Assembly (NCBI GenBank): GCA_001599715.1
Contig: BCHU01000011.1
Span: forward strand, 248,001-312,000
Source: Phaeotremella fagi
Lineage: Eukaryota > Basidiomycota > Tremellomycetes > Tremellales > Phaeotremellaceae
Length of the DNA: 64,000 bases
Reading direction: 5' to 3'
The position numbers and the translations under genes were made by a program. Below, piece by piece: positions 22,732-35,611 of the stretch (its first letter is position 1; each line of letters opens with the position of its first letter). The notes under the pieces are model-generated. The model was not told the DNA's origin. It made no database searches and saw only the letters and a list, made by a program, of their open reading frames with translations.

Positions 22732-24337
22732 CTTTTCTTTCTATGAGCGGCAATCCTGATTTCTCGTTTCTCGATCGAACCACTAGAATCCCAATCTACA
22801 TCTGCAGCTAGAATATCTGGATGACCGTTTTTCTCAAGTTTAGAATCAAAGAATCCATCTCTGTATCCCCTTACTATTCTTTCTAGTAGGTCTGAAGTTG
22901 AGATCGAGGGTGTACGTCTGGTAGGTACGAAACGACCTTTTGATGTGTCAGTTAATTGTCATTTACTTTTCGACATTTTATTGAATCAGACTTACCAGTT
23001 TTCTTCGCAAAAGCATAAACATCTTCCATATCTTTTGAAGGGTAAACTTCTTCATCATGAGCGATATAATCGATATCATGTTTATCTAACCAAGCTTGAT
23101 CAACTACCCAAGGAGCGTCCGCTAAAACTTCATCTGCCCATCTACAATGTCTGACGGATTCGCATCTTTCAGCATGAGTCATGGCTGGAGCTGATTTATG
23201 TGAAGCGCAGAGTGAATCTGAACAGACTCCTACAAGAAGATGAACTCTTGGGAATGATAATTTAGCTTGACGAAGTTGGAGGGCGTGTCTGGATTTTATC
23301 AGCAAAGACTAGTGTCAGAGAGAGACACAACCTACCCGAAATGGAATAAATCATAGACACCATCAGCATACACTCTAACAACTTTCCCTTCTTCAGGAGC
23401 ATTCGTTCTCCACCATCTATCAATCCCATCCTCAGCACCTTGACCAGCAATAGCACGACCAACGAAAGCTTTGATATTAGCTTCAGTGAGTTCCACAGGT
23501 CGGGTATACATTTTAGGAGGACCTAAAGCCGATGAGGATGGTTTCGCGGATAGAGTTTGAGTATGTTCTCTATGAGGTTCAGCTAATGCTCTTGAAGGTG
23601 GAACTGGAACGTCTGTTGGCGCTTGGTGATCTTGGTAGTTTACTGTGGGCGTCAATAAATTCGTTCTTGATGCTTTCGGGGTAGGTAAACGATGAGATCC
23701 ATATGGAGAGATAGATGGTTGATGACTTTGGGTGTCGATACTTAATTTCTCCGAAATCGGTGAAGAAGGTCGTCGAATATGATGAGCACCTTGATGATGA
23801 GGATGAGAAGAATGGATAGGTGTTCCACCAACGGTTGAAGAACTTTCAATATCTCCATCGTACCTAATAAAAGGTTAAGTATTGAAATTTGTTTTAGTTA
23901 TAAAAATCAAAACATACGTCGGCGAATCAAGACCTTCACTCTGACTACCTTCATTCCCCAATTCTTTTATTCTCTGATCCTTCAAAGCCCGTCTGGTAAG
24001 TGGTAAAGAAGAAGAGGTGATAGGTTGGAGAGTGGACTCAGATTTCAAGTTAGGAGTTTGATTCTGTGAGAGTGAAAGTGGTGGAGGTGGTTGCATCCTA
24101 GGTGAAGAGGCCGCAGTTGATGTACTTGATAACGGAGTTGCGTGAACTGAGATTAACGATGCTGCATCTGATGCGTCGTTATCTGGGAAGTAAATCAGTT
24201 GTGATCCCTATTCATGAGTATTACCAAGACAACTGACCTTCCTCACTGGCATCTCTTGAGCTGGTATCATCTTGAGCTCGAGGTTCATCCATTCGATTAC
24301 CTCTTCTACGTTTTGGTAAACCTATAGTCGCGGACAT
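22732..24337 (-). CDS. PCT1: Choline-phosphate cytidylyltransferase
   Basis: Makes CDP-choline from CTP and phosphocholine, the rate-setting step of the Kennedy pathway. Read from the ATG at 24337 to TAA 22732-22734 in several exons. A long Ser/Pro-rich disordered N-terminus starts with a basic cluster (PKRRRGNR), which may be a nuclear localisation signal. The catalytic core has RVYADGVYDLFHFGHALQL, containing the HxGH nucleotidyl-transfer signature, then LLVGVCSDSLCASHK, MTHAERCESVRHCRW and DYIAHDE. The segment RTPSISTSDLLERIVR matches the RTxGISTxD motif with the Gly replaced by Ser. The C-terminus is short and basic (AHRKKREG) without a long amphipathic membrane-binding helix. Confidence 0.93.
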
Positions 24338-24790
24338 TTTGCGAAAAAAGGGGAAGGGAGGAGAGATCTGGGATGAGAGGTAGATGACTGGGGAGTAACA
24401 GGAAGAGAGTTACTGAAATAAAAGATGTCTGTGAGAGGAGAGGAAGATACAAGATACAAGGTATTGTTGATATGATACTTGAATGTATTTTATGAAGAGT
24501 TTGTTGGATGAATTTGAGCACCTTGACCTTCACCTCTCTCTTGATCTCTTGCCTGCAACAGTCAATGCACTTTAGCTATGACGAAAGGATGTATCGAAAG
24601 TTAGGCGCGCCACATGAGTGGGAAAATTGATTTAGGCGCAACTAAAGATGTTTTGAATGAAAAACAAATAGGCACGCTAAGACATTTAGTCAACACCCGC
24701 GACTGTTTTCTCGATATCAACAACAACAACAACAATAACAACGATCTGTTCCATCTTATATTATAACAAAGCATCCATCCAATCACTAGA
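24338..24790. promoter_or_regulatory. Divergent promoter region between PCT1 and SPC24
   Basis: 453 nt between opposite start codons. It holds a run of AAC repeats (about 24720-24741) in what is probably the SPC24 leader, and an A/G-rich stretch next to the PCT1 start. No coding frame is seen. Confidence 0.5.
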
Positions 24791-25783
24791 ATGACAGAAT
24801 ATCTATCATCATCAACATCAAATAGAATGACCAGCCACCCTCAAGAAGAAGAAACTTCTTTCAACGAATCAGACATCTCACAAGATCAGATGAACGACCA
24901 AGACCACGAGCACGATGATGATCAGGATCAAGAAGAGAGTCAATGGGGAGCTCTAGCGTGGGTATCATCTCTATCTAGAATATAAACTGTACAATCGACT
25001 AATCTCAATACCCACTCCTACAGCAAGATCGTTAAAGAGGTTGGACCGATGTTGACGCCCGACGACGAACTTGAGGATATAGCAGAAGCTGAAGAAGCCG
25101 TCCATGCGAAAGATACAGAAAGGGCTCAAGTCATTGATAAGATTCAATCTGAACTTCGATGTGAGTGACGCGTTGTCAGCCATTTCCGTGTTAGATAGAT
25201 GACACGCAAATACTAACACACATCCCGTAGCACTAACCAAACAATATAATCAAGCCTCAACAGCCGCCCAAAGACCCTCAACACATCCAACCCAAGAAGA
25301 ACACGAGAACAACATTTCACAACTCGAACAAAAACAGTATTCCCTCGGTAAACAATTATCGGAAGAACAGAAAACCATCAGTAAACGTGAAACCGAGATG
25401 ACGAGATTACGTGTGGAAAAGGATGAACTATCGAAAATCAATGTGGGGAGTGATGAATGGGTTGATGGGAAGCTGTAAGTCGGGTTGGGGTCGTCAGAGA
25501 ACACTTTGCACTTGTTTCGGGACTAATGAAATTCATAGAATTCGATTAAAATTATTCGCCGATGCTGGATTCACCTTACTCCCAAACAAAGAAAACAACG
25601 GAACGCCGAAATTACTTATCAGTGAGTTAAACCGTCCATCAAAACTTTAGTAGTGTGACCAACTCAAACAATCCAACAGGGAACGAAGAAAAGAGGGATA
25701 TCCATACCGTTCAAATCGAAAAACCAAGTTTCCCAACTTTACGAGTTTTACAGGCAAATAAAATGTGGGAGTTTGCGAGTTGA
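24791..25783 (+). CDS. SPC24: Kinetochore protein Spc24 (NDC80 complex)
   Basis: Multi-exon gene of about 230 residues. The N-terminus is acidic and polar, followed by a predicted coiled coil (SQLEQKQYSLGKQLSEEQ and on) and a small globular C-terminal domain. That domain reads IRLKLFADAGFTLLP, LLIRNEEKRDIHTVQI and ends LQANKMWEFAS, which fits the Spc24 pattern LKLYxxLG...D(V/I)HxV...ANxxW. Spc24 pairs with Spc25 to tie the NDC80 complex to the inner kinetochore. Identification rests on this C-terminal pattern and the overall size and coiled-coil layout; I rate it likely rather than certain. Confidence 0.75.
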
Positions 25784-26325
25784 GACGTGGTTGGTTTAGG
25801 ATTTCTTGTCGTTTTATACCAGTTGGGCTATTTAGATATCTTGTTTGCGTGTATGTAATGATTAATCATCAAATTCATTTGACCAGTCTGCATAAGGTCT
25901 GAGCACCTATCTGAAGATCGATAAAGAAGATCGATAAAAATTAAAAATTTATTTTGCATAAAGTGGGGATCATCAGTTTATTTATCTAAGAATACGAAAA
26001 GAAACCTGAGAAAGAAACAAATAAAAAAGTAACTGGTAATTCAAATAAAAAGAAAACGAATTTGGGGTATCAATTTTGATTTAGTAGTACAAATAAACTT
26101 TAGAATTCTGATTGAAGAAAAACGAATAGGAAGGCATCACAACCAGAAGTCGGGTTGATAAACTAAAAGGTTGAAAGGGAAAGTGAAGGAAACGAAAGAA
26201 AATTTGAAGACCGGATTGAAGAAAATACAAAGAAAACCCAGAAAAGGAGAAAGTCATCAACGAAAACCTAAAACTTGAACCCCGCCTCCAACACCAACCG
26301 CACTAACGAACTATCCAAACTAATC
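25784..26325. other. A-rich convergent intergenic region
   Basis: 542 nt between the SPC24 stop and the stop of the bHLH gene. It is very A-rich on the plus strand, with many AAAGAAA runs, and presumably holds both 3' UTRs. No gene is seen. Confidence 0.4.
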
Positions 26326-27650
26326 CTAAGTCTGCGACGCAGGAGGATTCTTAACCTGAGTTGCAGGGGTAGGAACACCAGTAACTTGAGTTTGAGCAGG
26401 TACCGAAGTAGAAGTTGACGTAGTCGCTTGCTGCTGTTGAGGTTGTTGGATTCCACCGAGTGGATACTGGGCGTTATTGATCGAAAAATGATATCCTGGA
26501 TATGGGGTCGTAGAAGTCCCAGTGCCGGATCTTGCCATGTCCAATTCTCTTCTTAATGATTCGACTTCACGTAAGAGTTCACTGTTGGCAGCTTTCATCG
26601 ATTGGATATGGTCCACCGCTATTTGTTTATCAGAGACCATTTTCAATGTTTGATAAAAAGGTTATCAGTATACTCACCTTTACTCAAGATTTCCCATTTA
26701 CTGGCTTTCATTCCCCTGTCAGAGGGTAACGCCTCTCGAAGTTCATCAAAAAGATCTTTCATTTCCTTCCTACGTTTCCTCTCGGCTAGTTTATGACTAA
26801 CTCTCAACTCTGGACTTCTAGAGAACGGAGTATCTTTATTAGGTTTCGAACCGTCTTCCGGAACCCCTAACAGATCGTTGTTATCTTGTTGAACCCCACC
26901 AGCAGTATCATGGTTATTGTTCTCCTCATCAACCTGCATCCCAACACCGACCACACCGAGATCAAACGGTGTATTCTCATCACCAACGTTAGAAGCTTCC
27001 AATGCTGAAGCCATGGTTTCCTCAGGTAAATGTAATTCAGGTAAGATCGATGATGCGTCGATATCCTCAGCTCCGGATCGTAGAGATGATAAAGCCGGAT
27101 CAATGGCTATACCACCATCATTTTTTCTTGGGGTGGTAGAACTACCGTTGGTATTACCCACACCGAGATTGGTGTTACCGTTGTTGTTGTTGTTATTGCT
27201 CGAAGGCCAGTTATATTGAACTGGGAAAACCATAATTGGTCGATACTGTTGTTGTTGTTGGTGAAACGAAACGATTGAATTTAAATAATCATAATCTGAA
27301 TTCGTATCGTCGTCGAATTCAGATTTGGATTTGGAATGACCACCGTCAGCCTGATACGCAGAGAGGGAATAACAAGTCGTTGAAGATCCAGCTGATTCGT
27401 ATCCGTCAAAAGATTCTAACGATGAAATGGAGGACGTTGATCCTCGTCTGGATCTGTTACTAACGGATTGGATTGTCGAGATTGGTGCTTGATGTAGACT
27501 GAGTTGGGTTAAGGAGTCTAGGCATAGAGTCGATTGGTGTTGGACTTGTTCGTCTGGTGTGGAGCTTGGTAGGATTGGTTCTGTAGTTGAATCCATCTCT
27601 GGAGTGATAGATGTAGATGGCGATTTATTATCAGAATGGTTAACTGTCAT
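26326..27650 (-). CDS. bHLH-leucine zipper transcription factor
   Basis: Two exons: 27650 down to about 26690, then on to TAG 26326-26328. The bHLH domain spans the intron: [20 protein letters not shown], a loop with LPSDRG, then [16 protein letters not shown]. The basic region has the His-Glu-Arg triad that contacts E-boxes (CANNTG, class B). Helix 2 runs on into [19 protein letters not shown], a short leucine zipper for dimerisation. The long N-terminal region is Ser/Thr-rich with short Asn and Gln runs encoded by trinucleotide repeats (around 27181-27200 and 27246-27262). The C-terminus is Gln/Thr/Pro-rich. Target genes are unknown. The splice (K plus G|CG for Ala) restores the usual LSKAVDHI of this fold. 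Confidence 0.88.
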
Positions 27651-28445
27651 GATTAAAGGTTGTTAAGAGATATATATCAATTGTGATAGAGTGATAGAAT
27701 GAGAATGACAACAACACCCCCGTACCACCCAATCACACAAAGAACAACGTGTTTACCACCCAACTAAACGCCGTATTCCTATTCCCACTAGTGGCACCCA
27801 AATACCCATGCATAAACTACCAACCCACTCAAGGTATCATGCAACACCAAATATCCAATGCATGACAAGGAGGGAATTCCTCATTTCTTGGAAGTCAAGA
27901 TCATTGTTGACAACAAACAATAACAACACAAAACGTGTTTTGGAAGAAACCTTAAATCAAGAAGAAAGACGTGGTTTACTCGTGGTAAACACGCTTTTTT
28001 ATCGTGTCGCGCTGATTATCTTTTCAAGTAAGAGTACTGTATCCTAGCATTTAACTAATCTAAGTACAGGAAGTAAGAGAAACAAGTTCGAAAGTCTTCT
28101 TGCTGAGGATCGTTTGTGGTGTTGGCCTAGGTGGACGGTGGATGTGGGATGTTGGTGTTGGTGGTGGTGGTGGGTAATAGTATCGACTGAGATCTAAGAT
28201 GATACCTCCATTTTACGTCCCAATTTCTCACCAAAACTCTCCCCAAATCGCTCCCGACTCTTCCTGTAATATTTACTTTTCATCTACCCAGATCGAAAAA
28301 ACAAACTTACTTTCTATTAAAAGTATCACAATGCACAGTGCAATATGCAAATCTTAACGTACAAGCATACAGCAAATATCAACTGCATAAAAAAAACTAA
28401 CGTTAAACATCTACAAATCGAAAATCCCCCTCTCCCTAACGTCCT
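27651..28445. promoter_or_regulatory. Long upstream region of the bHLH gene
   Basis: 795 nt between two minus-strand genes. It contains AACAACAAACAATAACAAC (about 27911), TACTGTA at 28035-28041 and a G/T-rich run of TGGTGG units (about 28110-28180). An 80-codon plus-strand frame at 27808 has no support. The length suits a regulated transcription-factor promoter. Confidence 0.45.
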
Positions 28446-30167
28446 CTACTTGAAGTTCTTACCATCAGCCCATTCCTTACCGTCAATAACCAAATCCCAA
28501 GCCAAGGCACCCTCGAAGAATTCCTTGTCTTCAGCTTTGGAAAGATCGATAGGGGCGTAGGTGTAAGATTCCCAATCTGGAGCGACGTTGATGACAGGTG
28601 TGAAATCTTTACCACGGAGGATCAAGGTTCCTGAGATGATTGAATCGTTGGCTTTACCGAGAACACCGACTGATCCGAAAAGGTATTTTCGGGAGGCTTC
28701 GAGACGGTTGAAGAAACCACCGATCTGGGGTGGGTGTGAGTTGATGTGATTTGTTCGAAAACAATCCAACTCACTTGGTTAGATGACATGAAGACTTGAG
28801 TAAGTTCTTCGTTGTATTTGAAATCAACACGCCAGATGGAGAAACCTTCGTGGTCGAATCTGAAATCAACAGTCAGTCAAAGGAGCCCACCGACCTCATC
28901 CTAAACCCAACTCACTTCTCGTAGAACCATGGGATAGCCTCCTTTCTGGTGTCCAAGTTAGAGTATTGTCTCTTCCATTCTTCGAGGTTGAAAGCTGATT
29001 TTGGTAAATCGTCCAATGGGTTCTTGACCTTTGGTTCCTCTGGAACAAGAGGTTCATCCTCATCATCATCTTCCTTAGCGGCCTTTGGTTTAGGTGCTTT
29101 AGGTTCCTTTGGGGCTTTAGGAGCTTCAGCGACGGCGGCCTTTGGTTTCTCCTCCTTCTTTGGTGGGATACCAGCTTTCTCAGCGTATTTGACATCTCCG
29201 TTGTCGAAGATTGAGATGAGTTTAGGGTGTTTGATAACGGTCTCGAGGTATCTGACGACGTTGGGGATTTGGGCACGGTAGGAAGCGTCGATTTGACCGG
29301 TGAAGGCGTTGACGAGAGCGGTGGCGACGAAGATATCAGCAAGAGTGATACGGTCACCAACGAGGAAGGTCTTGGTGAGGAGTTCTTTGTCGAGAACAGT
29401 TAATCTCTTCATGATCTTCTCGACGACGGTGGTGAAGGCCTGGATTGGTTGGTTAGTTGTCATCGAACGAACGTGTATCAAGTAACTAACTGGTTTGCTG
29501 TATTGGATGGAACCATTGATCATACCGTTAGCGAAACCGTGAGGGATGAAGATCTAAAGAACAAAGATAAGCAAAAATTCCAGTATTGCAGGATAGCCAA
29601 TAACACACCTCTTGATCAGCAATAGCAGTGTATTTTCTAACAAGGGCGAGTTGAGCTTTATCGGCTGGGACGATAGTTTGGTTAGGACCAGACAAGGCGA
29701 CTAGGTGTTTGTGTCAGTTTCAGGTTTATACATCATCGTGTTGCAAAAAATCAAGAATAGGAAAATTCGAAAGGATCAGAGAAATGACGATACCACTCGT
29801 CGGGATAAATATCGACAAGTTGTATTAAGACAGGGATAACTGATAGTTAAAGCTCATCACAAAGGGGGGTGGACCGTAGAGTCCACCGTAGACCGTAAGG
29901 CCTATAGAAAGAAGAAGAAGAAAAAAGACACTCACTGTATTCAGCAATAGCCTCAGATTCCTGTAAATAAAGACCATCAGAAGTTTCGAAAGCTGGGAGA
30001 TAACCATAAGGGAATTTCTCCAAAAACTCTGGAGTCTTGTAAGCTCCACCTGCCATTGTGAATTTGTTGTCGTATTCGATCTCTACGTCAGCGAGGGCTG
30101 CGGCAGCGAGCGCTCTTCTGAGTCTGTTGTTTCCTACGAAACCGTATAGTTTTCCTATTGGGGCCAT
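28446..30167 (-). CDS. Translation elongation factor 1B-gamma
   Basis: Subunit of the eEF1B complex that reloads eEF1A with GTP. Read from the ATG at 30167 to TAG 28446-28448 in several exons. The N-terminal GST-like domain is clear: GKLYGFVGNNRLRRALAAA, YLPAFETSDGLYLQESEAIA, then FLVGDRITLADIFVATALVN. A Lys/Ala/Pro/Glu-rich linker follows (PKAPKEPKAPKPKAAKEDDD), then the C-terminal EF1G domain with NPLDDLPKSAFNLEEWKR, YSNLDTRKEAIPWFYEKFD, SSNQIGGFFNRLEASRKYLF and FEGALAWDLVIDGKEWADGK. Length and domain order are normal. Confidence 0.96.
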
Positions 30168-30474
30168 TTTTGATCTGGGGGGAGTAAGTTAGTTACGATA
30201 GGTTCAGGTTGGGAAGGATGAAGAGTAGGGTGGGTTGTTCTTCTCTTTCTCTTCACACCTGCTTTGGGAAGCAGACTCACTGTTTTATGTGATTAGATTA
30301 AAAGATTGAATAAAAACCAAAAACGAATTAGATAGAAAATGGAACTCAAGGGAAGATTCTGGCTTTGACCATTTCAACTTTTTAAAGTGGCAGACATAAC
30401 GCCGTCGGTGTTATGGTCGTGGCAACACTATACATATGATTCTGCAACCCAACCCCCATGCTGTAACACCCCTC
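30168..30474. promoter_or_regulatory. Upstream region of eEF1B-gamma
   Basis: 307 nt between the eEF1B-gamma start and the NBS1 stop, both on the minus strand. The part near the start is A/G-rich on the plus strand, hence a pyrimidine-rich leader. Nothing else is evident. Confidence 0.4.
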
Positions 30475-33400
30475 CTAACCTAATCTACGTTTCTTCTTGA
30501 ACACCTATAGTAAGATATGTTAATAAGGCTCAGAACAAATACAATCACATCGCCTACTCACGGAGAAATCCTCATCTTCATCTGCAGGCAACAACTTCTT
30601 CCTAGCAGTTCCAGAAGGCAACTGTGTTCCCGTCCCAGTCCCAGTAACCCCACGTCGTCTAACAGAAACGACCTCCTCATCATCGTCCAAAGTCTTGGTC
30701 TGACCAGAGGATCTACTACTTCTCCCTGTCCCCGTGGATTTAATTGTCCCTTTGATCAAACCCGATGCAATCACCGAATCATCCTCTGATTCTTCAATGA
30801 CTATCGGTTCATGTTTGGTATTTTTAGTTTTAGCTCGTGGTTTAGGTTTGAGCTTCGTGTTGGAGACGTTGGTCGGTGCTACACTTGAAACGTCTGATAG
30901 AGCACTACCAGCTCTAGTCGATCGTCGTATTCGACCAGTAGCTGTCGATTCAACACTTTCAGCAGGCGAGGCGATTCTACCACGTCGTTTCGTAACCGGA
31001 GGTCCCATCTCGATTTCAACATCATCGTCAACAGGTATGGGTTGAGTCGATTGAGTTGCCTTAGTTGTTCTTTTCCGCGATTTAGGTAAAAGTGGTAAAT
31101 CCTCTTCCTCCTCTTGATGAACGTATGGAGTGGCAAGTGGCATTTGAGATGATGTCTGACGTTTCGATTTGATAGTTTCTCCAGGCCAGTAGGCTATGAC
31201 GCGTAAGCTAAGCAGTGAGTTACCAGACTACAAGCTTACCTTCTCCCATCTCCGCATCTATAGCCGAAGGCGCAGCCAACTTCATAGGCAGAGGTTGATG
31301 TCTAATAATATTTTTCTATCAAAGAACCATCAGCCATAACCCCAGCAACAAATCAAGGAAACATACCTTCTTAAACTTCTTAAAATTAACCCTCCCGTCC
31401 TCGACTTCAACCCCCTCCTTCCTCCCCCCATCTTTCCTAAACAAATCCTTCCGAATAATCTGAATAAAATTACCTCTAACATTCTCATCGAAATCGTTGA
31501 CCAAATTATAATTCTCGTCCAAATTCTCATTAGCTTTTACCGTGGTTCCACCACCATTATTCAACCGAATTCCAGGTTTAGCTATTCGAAGTTGATTAAA
31601 TTCTTTATCAAAGTTGTCGATCTCCTTGGACGCTTTCGTTGATTTCTTGATAGCTTTAAGGAAATCTTCATCTTTTGTAGTGGTCGTTGTAGATTTCGCA
31701 GGTTTCGTTTTAGAAGTTTCATAAACAGGTGCTGTAGTTGAAGTCGAAGAAGTTATTTTGGTTGGTTTACTCTTCCCAACCTTTGTGGATATGATTTCTT
31801 CCCTCTCCTCAATCTCTTCAGGTTCTTCAGACGGTGAAACAGTCCGTCTAACAGCTTGAGTTGATGGTGGGAACAAAACACTTGCCGATCGACCTCGAGT
31901 GACAGATACGTTGTCGACGTCCATTTCACTAAGTTGAGTCTCGGGAACGAACGATGGTTGACTTGAATCCATGACTGAATCTCTACGAGGTCGTTTGGGG
32001 GCATTAGGATTCGTTAGTTCTTCGTAATAATCTCTCATGTTGGCTAGAGGATCTGTTTCCTGTTTCGGTAACTCGAATGAAGTATCGAAATCCATCAATG
32101 ATTGCGAGGGGGCGTTGGCTCTTCTTTTCAGTCTACCTCCACGATTGATGGAGGGAAGTGAGGGAACCTATAAGATCGATCAGTCTTGTTCGTCAAATAT
32201 TGTGACCACTCACCTCATCCATATCCATTGATTGAGATGGCTGCGTAGCTGGTGCCGGTGGTACAGATGCTTCTCTAATTTTGACAGAGCTTGGAGGGGG
32301 CATCGAAGTGATTTTAGAAGAGTCAAAATCATCATCAAACAAATTTGACTGTAAAATATCTTGGCCCCGATTTGCTCGTCGTTTGAGCGGCTGAATTGTT
32401 GTCAACTTTTGGCAATTCTACCATCCATTTCATCAACTCACCTTTTTCACCGGTATGCTTGGTTCAGGCATCTCCTTGACTGGGCTTTGGGTTGCTCTTG
32501 ACGGTCCGGCAATTGGTACCTCGGGAGATTTAGCAGCAGGCAGCCTACTTCGACTACTTCCCTCCCCCTCTTCAGGATAAGTCGATGGAACAACATCATA
32601 TCTCATCACCGAAGATTGAGCTCCAGGTGGAAGACTTAATTGTGAAACAGGAGGTTCAGTATTGATTGGTGCCACTGAAACAGGTTTCTGCTGAGGTAGA
32701 TCTCCAAGATCAGCTCCTGAAAAATCGTCAACCTACTTGTAATACCAACCACTGCTTTCTCAGAGAGCTCAAGATATTTTTCCACAGATTTATCACGAGC
32801 AGCACCCCAACATACAGCTCCACTGCAGACTTTCAATCCCAGACTAATAATCATCTGATCAGTATCAACGAATCCTATAAACCCAAAAACCAAAACTCAC
32901 TCTCCACAAGGTATCTCAACGAAATTCATGAAATTTTCACTAAGAGATTTTTTAATGTCTTGGATATGAAACACCAGAGCTTTGTCTTTCATATTTTCAG
33001 CTTCTAAGCTTTTGACCCAAGGTTGAAGAAGTAGTTTCAGATCGTCACCGCTAGTCAGTGGGTGTTGGTTAAGGATGTCTATATCTTGATATGTCGCCCC
33101 CATTGCAAGCAAATAACGTCGTTCTGCGGGTATCTAATAGTTATAAAGGTCAATCCATGGTCGTTTACAACAGTTCAAATCACTTACCGGACGTCCTTTC
33201 AGTCCCATTAAACTCCAACCTTCAAATATCCTCGGACGTGATTTATCAGGTAACCAAAACTCTCTTGATTTCTTGTAAGGATCCTTAACAGTCTGATCAA
33301 GCTCCGGTCGATATTTGTCATCTTCGACTGAAGGCCATGTGAAACTATCATGAAAATCTGCAACTTTTTTCCAGCATGACGCTAGTTTACTGATTAAATC

Positions 33401-34219
33401 GGTTAAATAAGAAGGTAGAATGATTCGAACTCCGTAACAAACAGCATAGTTGCAGTCAGTTGATGATTTGTAGGTGTTGGATAGAACTAGAGAGGGTGGA
33501 TTTGTGGTATCGAAAGCTTCTGTCCAGGGAATGCCTATGAATGTTAGCTATAGACCGATGGGTAGACCTACAATAACTTCTGAGGGTTGCTCGGACCTCC
33601 TCAGTTGCATGTTTCATTCCATCGTATTGTATTTCCAAACTCTCCCAGCGAGTGCTACAATTTGGTCAGCTATTTGGGTCTGTAGAAGACAGTTTTGCGT
33701 AGCTCACAAGAACCAACAATCATCTGACAACTGGATCCCTTGACCAGGACTCTCATCATGTGAGAAAATCATTCCATGTCCATCAGTGATCGTATCCGAA
33801 ACATAATCATCTTTCTCAATTGATCCCACTACATCTACTGAAATGGGTGTTAGAGTTTTAAAACCCGGATTCGAACTTGATTTTCTTGATTCAGGTTTCC
33901 ATCTGATTTGAGGTGGTAGACTTGGCTAAGTGAGTATCAAAGTTTAGTTGAATGATGTGAAGCAGGAGCGTCATTTGATTGACTTACATTCGTAGGATCC
34001 CAGTCACCAACTATAAGTTTTCCTTCTTTAGGTCTGACTGTTCTAGGTTCGAATCTAATATCTGAATCTTTCTCTCTTCCAACTGTATATTCTTTTCTCT
34101 GTTCTAGCGCAAATGTGAATGCTATGAAATGACGTGAGGAAGCGGACATGAGATGTTGAGTGGAAATGAGACTCACTTGATTGACCGTGAACAGGTCCTA
34201 CGGCCGTTATCAACCACAT
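30475..34219 (-). CDS. NBS1: NBS1 (nibrin/Xrs2), MRN complex subunit
   Basis: Brings MRE11-RAD50 to DNA breaks and activates the ATM/Tel1 kinase. A large multi-exon gene from the ATG at 34219 to TAG 30475-30477. The N-terminus (MWLITAVGPVHG, then KEYTVGREKDSDIRFE) is an FHA domain, followed by a region with WVKSLEAENM that suits the BRCT pair, then a long Ser/Thr/Pro-rich disordered part. Two C-terminal motifs give firm identity: VNFKKFKK, nearly the same as the human NBS1 MRE11-binding NFKKFKK, and an acidic DEDFS followed by VFKKKRRLG, like the ATM-binding FxF/Y tail of human NBS1. A small last exon after GTGAGT...TATAG supplies VFKKKRRLG. The FHA domain lacks the usual SxxH phosphopeptide contacts; see findings. 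Confidence 0.9.
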
Positions 34220-34462
34220 ATGGTCTGATAGACTGTCAATGTAGCTTTTTGAGAAATGGAAATGGATAGATGAGAGAAATTGATTTCAAAAGGTCAAGAT
34301 CACCAAATTCAACACCGTCATCCAAGAAAACAACAACACGGAGATCCAATGTATGTCCGCGTTGACTGAGACAATCACTGCATTGGTAGATCTCTTTCAG
34401 CTCTCTCTCATTGTACTTTTACATCCAACATCTAATCCATACATAACACTCTTATCCTAATC

Positions 34463-35423
34463 ATGAAATCAATCAACAAATGGCTATACGGTCCAACTCC
34501 AGAAGAAAAAGTTAGAGAATGGCAATCAAAGTTACGCACTGAGCAGAGAACTTTAGATAGAGAGATACGTAATGTGAGTGGTCAATGTTCATATCTCAAC
34601 TCCCATCCACTACCTCGATCATCCCATCATCTCAATACAAGTCAAGTGTAGTGATACTCAATACTGACCTCAACTCAGCTCGAGATGCATACCACGAAAT
34701 CACGTAATGAATTGAAAGCCCTTGCCAAAAAGAATGATGTGAAATCAGCAAGAATACTAGCGAGGGAAGTCGTGCGAGCGAACAAACAAAGGGATCGATT
34801 GGTATCATCAAAAGCTAGAGTTGGAAGTGTACAGATGCAATTACAACATCAACTTTGTGAGTTAATATCACGCAGGTTGATGTGAATCTATGAAATTCGT
34901 AGTGACGCATCCTATTAGCTATGGTCAAAGTCACTGGAGCTTTCCAGAAATCATCAGAGATCATGAAAATGACAAATCAATTAGTCAAGTTACCCCAGCT
35001 ATCTGCGACTATGAGAGAAATGTCAATGGAGATGATGAAGGTGGGTTTCAAGTCTGATTAAAGACTCCGTTGGCCGGGTTCAGTGAACTGACTGTCTCAT
35101 TTTCGTTATCAATTAGTCCGGAATAATGGAAGAAATGATGGAAGAAACTTTAGATTCAGTCAATGACGACGAAGAACTAGAAGAAGAGGCTGACGCAGAA
35201 GTTGATAAAGTGTTGTTCGAGTTGACGGATGGTAAATTAGGACAAGCTGGAAAAGTCGGTGGTGAATTACCTGTAAGTTTTGGATTTTGGATGGATTCTG
35301 GTGAACGAGTTCTGGTGAACGTGGTTGCTAATATTTACGCTTTAGGCTCAACAAGAGGATGAAGCAGAGAACGAGGAGGAGATGGAAAGGATGCAACGAC
35401 AGATGGCAGATCTGTTAAGTTAG
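34463..35423 (+). CDS. VPS24: ESCRT-III subunit Vps24/CHMP3
   Basis: Membrane-scission protein of the multivesicular body pathway. Five exons, about 215 residues. The N-terminus (PEEKVREWQSKLRTEQRTLDREIRN) matches the CHMP3 basic helix 1. Then come helices with SARILAREVVRANKQRDRL and SMVKVTGAFQKSSEIMK, LPQLSATMREMSMEMMKSGI and EEMMEETLDSVNDDEELEEE, all in the CHMP3 order. The C-terminal tail ends EEEMERMQRQMADLLS, which fits the MIT-interacting motif read by Vps4. The charge split (basic N, acidic C) is typical. The start at 34463 is the only ATG giving the complete helix 1. Confidence 0.95.
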
Positions 35424-35611
35424 ATGAAGTAGGGCAAGCTGGAATTGGGATAATCGGTTCGCTCTCGCGTTGAGATTCCATTGGATCCATGTAAATTAAC
35501 TAGACAGTTTCTCGTTTATGATGAGGGGTATTTTGTACAAGCTGTTGTAACAACGATAAGTAGAATGCAGGGCGTGATAAAGAATCTTCATTCGATACAT
35601 AAAACAAAGAT

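Noticed and set aside
24720..24741. AAC repeat as a possible mobile-element target or telomere-like repeat
   Set aside because: It is a short simple repeat in a leader region without flanking duplications.
27808..28047. An 80-codon plus-strand frame in the bHLH promoter
   Set aside because: No motif, no splice context, and composition like non-coding sequence.
33860..33885. A GGATTCGAACTTG-like string resembling the TpsiC arm of a tRNA
   Set aside because: It lies in the NBS1 coding frame (SNPGFKTLTP) and no cloverleaf could be built around it.
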